This document shows positions 57,563 to 64,000 of a stretch of DNA of 64,000 nucleotides, piece by piece. The notes beneath the pieces are model-generated. The model ran no database searches, was not told where the DNA came from, and saw only the letters and a list, made by a program, of their open reading frames with translations. The stretch is from positions 146,734 to 210,733 of the forward strand of contig PUQB01000441.1 of assembly GCA_003024785.1 (NCBI GenBank). Direction: 5' to 3'. Numbering within the stretch: position 1 is the stretch's first letter; the number at the start of each line of letters is the position of its first letter. The position numbers and the translations under genes are program-made. This DNA is from Selaginella tamariscina. Its lineage: Eukaryota > Streptophyta > Lycopodiopsida > Selaginellales > Selaginellaceae.

Positions 57563-58484
57563 CAGAGAGAGACAGACAGAGAGAGGGAGAGGTCTTCAGG
57601 CACATGCATTTTTATGAATATATGTTTCCTTGTATAAATGCCATGGTGACAATGCCAGGTACTGTTTATCAAAGTAGCTATGCATTTGACAGAAGTTATC
57701 TCGAAACTTATGAAAGTTGGGAATGCCATCGACAGGGTTCGACAAAATCCAGATCCTCATTATGGTAATGTGTTAAAGTTTAATCATGGCTTAAACAATT
57801 ATTAATTGTTAATATACATGGTTTATACTTGTTTTGCAGGTTTGCATGGTTATCACGTCAGCGTGCAATTGTTCACATTTGAAAAACTTATCTGGACAAG
57901 GGAGTTCCATGCGGTAAAATTTCATAGTCGTTTGTTAATGACATATATAACAACATTATACAGGCATTTTGGAATGAGCGAGAATCTATTCCCGGCCAGG
58001 CTGCTGTTTTGGTGCTCTTATCCTCGGTGCGTGCTTCCGTTTGTGTGTGTGCGTGTGTCCTTGTCTGTTTAAATGCACACACACACACACTTGCGTATTG
58101 GTGTGTTTCTCGCTTTATGTGTGTGTGAGCATGCTTACTGTTGTGTAGTTTGACGTTGTTCCGAGCAAGTTAAGCTTGCCATGGAGAAGCCAAGCCTTCT
58201 CTGGAGAAATAGAGCACTCACTCGCAGCAGCTATAACCTTGTGGGATGCAAACTCTGAAGCTGTATGGAAAGTTGTTGATATTTTCTATTTAAAACCTGT
58301 CTCTGTACCAACTGTGGAGGTAACGTGTTTGTGTGCGTGCGTGATGTGTGTGTGTGTGTGTGTGTTTCAATTGATAAAAACCTTTATACAGTATGGACTT
58401 CCGGACTTTGAAGGATCACAAGTGGAAGCAAGCATGACGGACATTAACAAGGGGATATCTGCAAGTAAAATGCAGTGTTCCTGA
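56066..58484 (+). CDS. F-box protein with an uncharacterised C-terminal region
   Basis: Putative substrate receptor of an SCF ubiquitin ligase. After a low-complexity N-terminal exon (PSPSASSSSKRGQ) and a (CT)n(TA)n intron (56287-56430), exon 2 gives an F-box: DISKLPLDILCRCFIKLESI followed by NCAAVCRAWRDASLLD (about 56455-56580). Further exons give LLERTVANALERGLLQG (56794-56866), DLTPGTSVLALVEELHLDYY (about 56905-57008), LVVERCWSLKRIPYV (to about 57512), TEVISKLMKVGNAIDRVRQN (57660-57765), GYHVSVQLFTFEKL (about 57841-57914) and SKLSLPWRSQAFSGEIEHSL (about 58165-58320). Exon 1 is uncertain: the ATG at 56066 (MASGQRKERASSS) is out of frame with the following segment. A stop interrupts the exon at 56632-56741. 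No kelch, LRR, tubby or WD repeats are visible. Confidence 0.55.
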
Positions 58485-58959
58485 TTACAGTTGCTTGGAA
58501 GCTGTATTTGCTATCACTGATTTGAGGCTTTCTTTGAGTGTCAAGTTCCTTCTGAGTTGGTTTGGCGTCTCAAACATATAATGAGATTTGCAGTGTGCAT
58601 ACTTTTAAGTTATGTATATATAAGCATATAATGTGGACATCATATATGGAGATGTATATTACTGTACATATTTTTGTGATCTGCTAGCTCTTGATTAAGT
58701 CAAGCCTTTCAAGGTACGTATTTGGATTGTATATATGTTGATGTATATATACACATGCACCATATTTATATGTATATACCACGGTGTGTATATATATATA
58801 TATATTATATATGTTTGTACGTATGGACACACAACATTACATTAGTTTTTAGTTGCTTTCACTGAACGCATTATTTGTACTCTCTCTCTCTCTTTCTCAC
58901 ACAACACACACACAATATACAGGTAAAGATAAAAAGGATGCACTTCTATAGTAAGTCTT

Positions 58960-59575
58960 TTTATATTTCAGGCTAAAAGCTGAATTTACTCAGGTGGACC
59001 ACAAATGTACTAACGTACATACTGCCTTGAGGACTCACGCTGCCAAATTGTCCAAAACTTCACAAGTCGTAAGTTTCGTATTTGCCACGCATCTTATTAA
59101 TACATGCCCAGATACGGAGAGAATAACTTGAGTTTGACATTTAGGAAACGCGTGTGCGTGTGCGTGCGTGGTCTAAACATGTATATGAATGTTACTATTC
59201 AAGTAAGAACATTAATACCGTGGTACTACGGTATAGGAATCTTCTTAGCTATCGTATTGTGGTCTGTTAGTTTTTTCCAAAATTCAACAAAAAGTTTTCC
59301 TGCATGAAAATGATTTTTATGATACTTTATAATAAACTATACAAACTGGTTATATATATATATATTAGTATTCTTTATGAGTCATGTGAGTATGGTGAAG
59401 AGTTGTATGGAACAAGGTGAAGTAGTGACTCGCAATGCATATCCATCTATATCTCTATTCAGAGCTATGGTTCCTCATTTCTCATCTGAGTTCGCAAGGA
59501 CTCCTTGTAGACGCCAAAGAAGTTATGCTCAGAGGATCAATCATACTCCCTCACTCCTCAATGAGTACGTCTCTC
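58960..59575 (+). other. Possible exons of an unknown plus-strand gene
   Basis: Two stretches have splice-like ends and non-repetitive codons: 58973-59069 (AEFTQVDHKCTNVHTALRTH, with tttcag before and gtaagt after) and about 59376-59563 (YPSISLFRAMVPHFSSEFAR, ending before gtacgtctctctcc). They could be a small separate gene or a further part of the F-box transcript. No domain recognised. Confidence 0.25.
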
Positions 59576-59663
59576 TCCCTCTCCTTTCTCTCTCTCGTAT
59601 ATGTGCGGCTGTGATTGTGGAGAGTATCAACAGTGCATAACTGTGCATGTGCGTGCGTGTGTG

Positions 59664-59700
<37 letters not shown>

Positions 59701-59755
59701 TCAATATGCATAGTGCGTGAGATCTGGAATGTATCAACACTGCATAACGTAGGTT

Positions 59756-59787
<32 letters not shown>

Positions 59788-59956
59788 AGAGAGAGAGAGA
59801 GCTGGAGTGGAACTTCACTTACATTCTACTGCAATTCAATTTCAAATTTAAAAGAGTGTGTTTTTAATCTACATATTATATAGTAAACATTTTATAAACC
59901 GTTCCTAAATCTTTATTTAAAAGTAGAAAAGGGCCTAGTGTTTATTTTTTACATCA

Positions 59957-59992
<36 letters not shown>

Positions 59993-61226
59993 CATGCGTT
60001 AAATTAACAATATCAATTTAACGTTAAATTGTATAAGCATATAGAATATTATTAAAAGTATATTTAAAAGTAAATGTCGTTAAATTTGTAATTAGTAATA
60101 AGATTTATAAGCCATTACTGGTGAAATCTCTTTAAAACTTAGAAAGAGAGCATCTGAAAATAGTGTTTTTTTTAATATTATATATAGTGAAATATTAAAA
60201 GTATATTGTTGATTTTAAAATTATAATTTATGAATCAAAAGTGAAATTTTCATTTTCAAAATTAAATCTCACCGTTAAAACTTATAGATTTATACTTAAA
60301 AACTTAATATTAACATAATATTAGATAAATTTAATATTTTTCTTGTTACTTTTCTTTATTGTCTTCAACAATATAAATTATTTAAGAAATTATAAATCTG
60401 ATAAAAGAAATAAAACGCACTTAAGAGCTCTTTGTTCTGCAGCTGGATAGGTGCGGTGTGATTACAAAGACAATGGAACTCACATTCTTAATGCAAGTGA
60501 TCGTATATAATAAATATTTGTCAAACTCTCTCCTCACGCACACGCACACCTATACACATCTTTAGATTTGTTCTATGTGTCTGCACACAGACACAGGTGT
60601 AAGCACATGCGAAATAATATATGTAATATGTGTATATAGCTATATACACAAAATCCACACACATACACATATACTTGTTATCATGATGGAAGTTGATATT
60701 TTATGGGACGTAGAGCACGCACGCACGCACGCACAATTAATTTTCAATAACTTACACCACATACGTGTGATGCGTGTATAGACACCAACTATATCAACTC
60801 GTTTATTGTAACAGTAATAGTTTCGATGTAGATATGGATTCGAATATAATATTTGAAGAATTAAACAGAACACACATATGCACAACACAGGTGTAAGCAC
60901 ATGCCAACATAGATACATACAAACATGCATATTATCCATGTATCTATATATCCCCCCCCCCCCCCCACACACACACAACACACTTGTGTATGGTGATGTA
61001 TATTACTTTAACGATAGCAGAGAAGCCAAATGATTGATATTGATAGCCTGAAATAGACGACAATATTAGTTGATTATAAGAACACATACATACACGCGTT
61101 ACGCACCCGCATCACACGTACATGGTGTAAGTTATAGAAATTGGTATATATTAACACAAAGCCTCTATACAAGTTGCCAACCAGGAAAACAGGCAAACTC
61201 TCAACTCTCAAATGGTAATAACAACA
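59576..61226. other. Intergenic, AT-rich with many simple repeats
   Basis: Contains (GT)n(GA)n at 59655-59700 and 59756-59800, (AT)n at 59961-59989, a very AT-rich stretch 59820-60420, (gcac)n at 60717-60733 and a run of C at 60952-60966. No gene recognised. Confidence 0.6.
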
Positions 61227-64000
61227 CTATGCCCTGTTCCTGGCTTTCCAATCGGTAATCAGCTTGTGTAGAGTGTGATGAGGAGTGAGCTGCTTGTGCT
61301 CCAGCCTCAAATTCGTAAGAGGGGATGTATCGTGAGTTTGAAACCATTGCCTTATTGCTTCGTACTCGTATGTGTAGCCATGCTGCTACAACAGGCTCCT
61401 CCATTATTTGCTGTTGCCATATATCAATTTCATTAATGTTAATAACGTCCAATTCATGTGTGTGTGTGTGTGTGTGCTTGGATGATAATGGCTTTTATAA
61501 AACACACACACACATGTAGGATATATACATACCTCGAAGAGCGGACAAACAAAGATGGACGGGACAACCGCACTAGAATCCCCAGCCAAAGCCTTATTTG
61601 TGGCGTTTATTGCCACACAGTTCTCTGCAAAATTTCTTGCACCATCTAACACAGGCAGCACCAACTCAAGATTTGGTCTCTGCCTTCTCTTCATTTCTGC
61701 ACACTGCAATGCCAAGCAAGCAACCTCTTCCGCCTGAAAACCAAACACGTGTATTTTATATGTATGCTCACGCCACACACACACAGGAGTGTGTATGCAT
61801 ATATATGGGAAAGAATGCAGGATACCTTTGCTACAGGCCAATCCCCTGCACTTTTATCCAACACACTGCTGAAAGTTCCACACTCAATAGCCTCCTCGAC
61901 AATGGCATGGACGCCAACAGGGGGCTTTCCAGTGAGCAGCTGCAGAATGACAATCCCGAGAGCATAAACATCTGACTTGGGACCGAACAATCCAGTCCTC
62001 TGATACTCTGGATCAATATATGCAAATGTGCCGACCGGGGTCGTATCTCGGAAATATGTACTGTTCATCTCTGCTAGCCTTTCTGGAACTAGTTTTGCCA
62101 GTCCCACATCTCCCAGTTTGCTTCGATTGTTCTGGTCCAGAAGAATGTTTGCCGGCTTTAAATCTCTGTGAACTATTGGCTCTGGCCCAAACTTGTGTAA
62201 GAAGTGAAGCGCACAAGCTACTTCCGCTGCTACCCGGAAGCGAGTATACCTATCAAGACCATTGATTACACGCAGATATGTACGCATGTATACGTCTATA
62301 TGTCTATACATGATCAATATAACTAGAAAACTGCATATATCGTCGGAGCTTATACTATACACATTTAACTATATGTATAAATGCGCTACTTACACACACA
62401 CACATGTATAGATGCTAGTACACAACGTGATTACCATGGAAGCGGGGTGTTCCGTCTTTTGAAAGAGACGGTCTTCGAGACTTCCATTGGCCATTAATTC
62501 ATAAACAAGGCATCCTCTGTGGGAACAGCAGCCCAGGAGTATAACCATGTGAGGGTGTTGGATCCTGCCCAGCAGCTCCACTTCATGTTGAAACTCCTCA
62601 CTCCTCTGAAACCCCTCCTCTTCAGCACTTTAACTGCTACATCCCTTCCCTGGAGTTTTCCTTTGTACACTGTTCCATAGCCACCCTCACCCAGCTTTGA
62701 CTTCTCACTGTAATAGATGATAAATACATGTATCTATTCACACATATAGCTGTGTATGTGTGAAGAGAGACCTGAAGCCTCCTGTAGCTGCCTCAATTTC
62801 AGCAAACTCATACTCCCTGAAATTCCTTTCCGACAACTTTGTCAGCTCCCGTAAAGACTTTCTCCGCCTCGGTGTTGAGGCTCTACAGTTTCAGGCGGTT
62901 AGATATTGCATAAACACGGAAGAAAATAGAAAATAACCTCATTAGAGTTGGCTTCTCGTGATCTGTATCTTCTCCTGCACCAAGAACAGGCTTCGTAGTA
63001 GCAGCTTATGTTCAATGCTATCTAAGGATCCTGCAATGGAAGAGCTCGGAGCTGCTTAACTTGTTTGAAACCACAGCCAAGGATTAATGGAACTTGATGA
63101 ACTTGCAGAACCACTTCCATTCAGTTTGGGATCCACCAGTTCCAAAGTTGCAGTGGTTACTCCCAAAGAACAATTCTCTGGTGATCTGTTAACAACGTGT
63201 TATATTAGATAGAAGTGCTAATATCATCAGAATGTTTACTACTACTTGATACCTATACGTTGATGCTTGTGAAGTAGTGCTACTATGAAATGGAGATACA
63301 TACATCCGGCGCCATTGATTCGTTCAGAGGAGTTGTAGGAGAAGCTGTCGGATGTGTCCGAGTCTCTTTCGATGAAATAAAACGTGATAAGAAGCTCCAT
63401 CTCCGTCCAAGGCCATCTGGAAGTGCATACAGTTGTGGATGTGAAGATCCCGTCGTAGTTTCTCCTGACAATATGCATCAAAACTTGATATAATTGATAC
63501 TACTTCTCAAAGTATGTACCAAAACTTGATAAAAATGATATTAAACTCACCTTGTGACGAGGAACTGGAAAAGCTTGCACTGTGAGCCTCTGATATATCT
63601 GACTCAGAAGCTTGAGAAGAGATTGACTGTAAATCATCTCCTTTGACCACAACCTTGTCTTTCAGAATAACCAGTACAGAGCAAGAGCTTGGTGCAGTCG
63701 GCAACATATGTTGAAACTCTTGACCTGATAATCTTCTGTACAGGACAATCTTTTATTCATACACTATTACAACACCACTTAATTGAATACAATGTGCGAA
63801 GCACCTCATAAAGAGGTGTGTGTGTGTGTTGTAGTTTACCTAGTCAGGCCGAGCGAGACCTCCCAAGTATAAGTTTGTGTATTCCAAGAACAGAAATCTG
63901 GTCAACTAGAGCCTTGTGAACAGAATCATTCTCTATCTGTACGTATCTTGGGTTCACCTGAAAAGGATTGAGTATGAAAAAATGCACACGCACACGCACT
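61227..64000 (-). CDS. USP-kinase-U-box protein (plant U-box E3 ligase), N-terminus off the window
   Basis: Cytosolic or membrane-associated protein combining a protein kinase with a C-terminal U-box, like Arabidopsis PUB33/35/52-type proteins. Reading from the right edge: the end of a USP-like domain ([20 protein letters not shown] at about 63870-63950, then [14 protein letters not shown] at about 63650-63700), a Ser-rich linker, and kinase exons with [25 protein letters not shown] glycine loop and lysine (about 62625-62710), [20 protein letters not shown], the catalytic loop [13 protein letters not shown], the DVG in place of DFG at the metal site, [11 protein letters not shown], and [16 protein letters not shown]. 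The U-box begins FVCPLFE, then EEPVVAA; the frame slips near 61380, and the [10 protein letters not shown] and [12 protein letters not shown] parts follow in another frame to a stop at 61227. The USP exon also ends out of frame near 63843. Both slips are probably sequence errors. Confidence 0.85.

Overview
This is nuclear DNA of a land plant. The genes have short introns (mostly 40-110 bp) with GT-AG ends, and the invertases carry the plant 9-base mini-exon. A PPR gene, a CLE peptide gene, the thylakoid protein MET1, a plastid DnaJ and a USP-kinase-U-box protein are present. The compact introns, the PPR protein built of consecutive 31-residue S-type repeats and the sushi/Tcn1-like gag fit a lycophyte such as Selaginella; that assignment is an inference. 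Many 1-2 base indels break otherwise sound genes, as expected from a long-read consensus that was not fully polished.

Layout. 1-960: a small TDIF-type CLE peptide gene (minus). 960-3650: AT-rich DNA with a MITE-like hairpin and short tandem repeats. 3650-13305: nested retrotransposon debris, with the 5' halves of two related Ty3/gypsy elements facing each other around a third, pol-deleted LTR element. 13306-17634: old repeat DNA without genes. 17635-22516: a complete but decayed Ty3/gypsy element with 200-bp LTRs. 22517-32633: a CLE pseudogene, two tandem GH32 invertase-type genes, a PPR gene and the 3' end of a DnaJ gene, all minus strand. 32634-33586: run of N. 33587-44790: a second copy of 21482-32633. 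44366-64000: DnaJ, polyamine oxidase, an unrecognised coiled-coil gene and MET1 (all minus), an F-box gene (plus), and a USP-kinase-U-box gene (minus) that runs off the right edge.

The main structural result is that 21482-32633 and 33587-44790 are the same locus, about 11.2 kb, placed twice. One copy ends and the other begins exactly at the N run, and each copy has private indels that the other lacks. This looks like two overlapping contigs (or two haplotypes) that were not merged, so the true gene order has one CLE pseudogene, two invertases, one PPR and one DnaJ.

The most interesting biology is: (1) the CLE gene with an atypical TDIF-like dodecapeptide and a paralogue that has lost its peptide; (2) tandem invertase paralogues whose intron positions differ, one of which seems to lack the sucrose-binding Asp/Lys pair; (3) a piece of invertase exon lying inverted just behind the invertase gene, with a 20-nt perfect match; (4) dinucleotide repeats that repeatedly start right after 5' splice sites. 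The genes do not form one pathway. Themes are sugar cleavage at the cell wall (invertases), plastid proteostasis and photosystem upkeep (DnaJ, MET1), polyamine turnover (PAO) and ubiquitin ligation (F-box, U-box).
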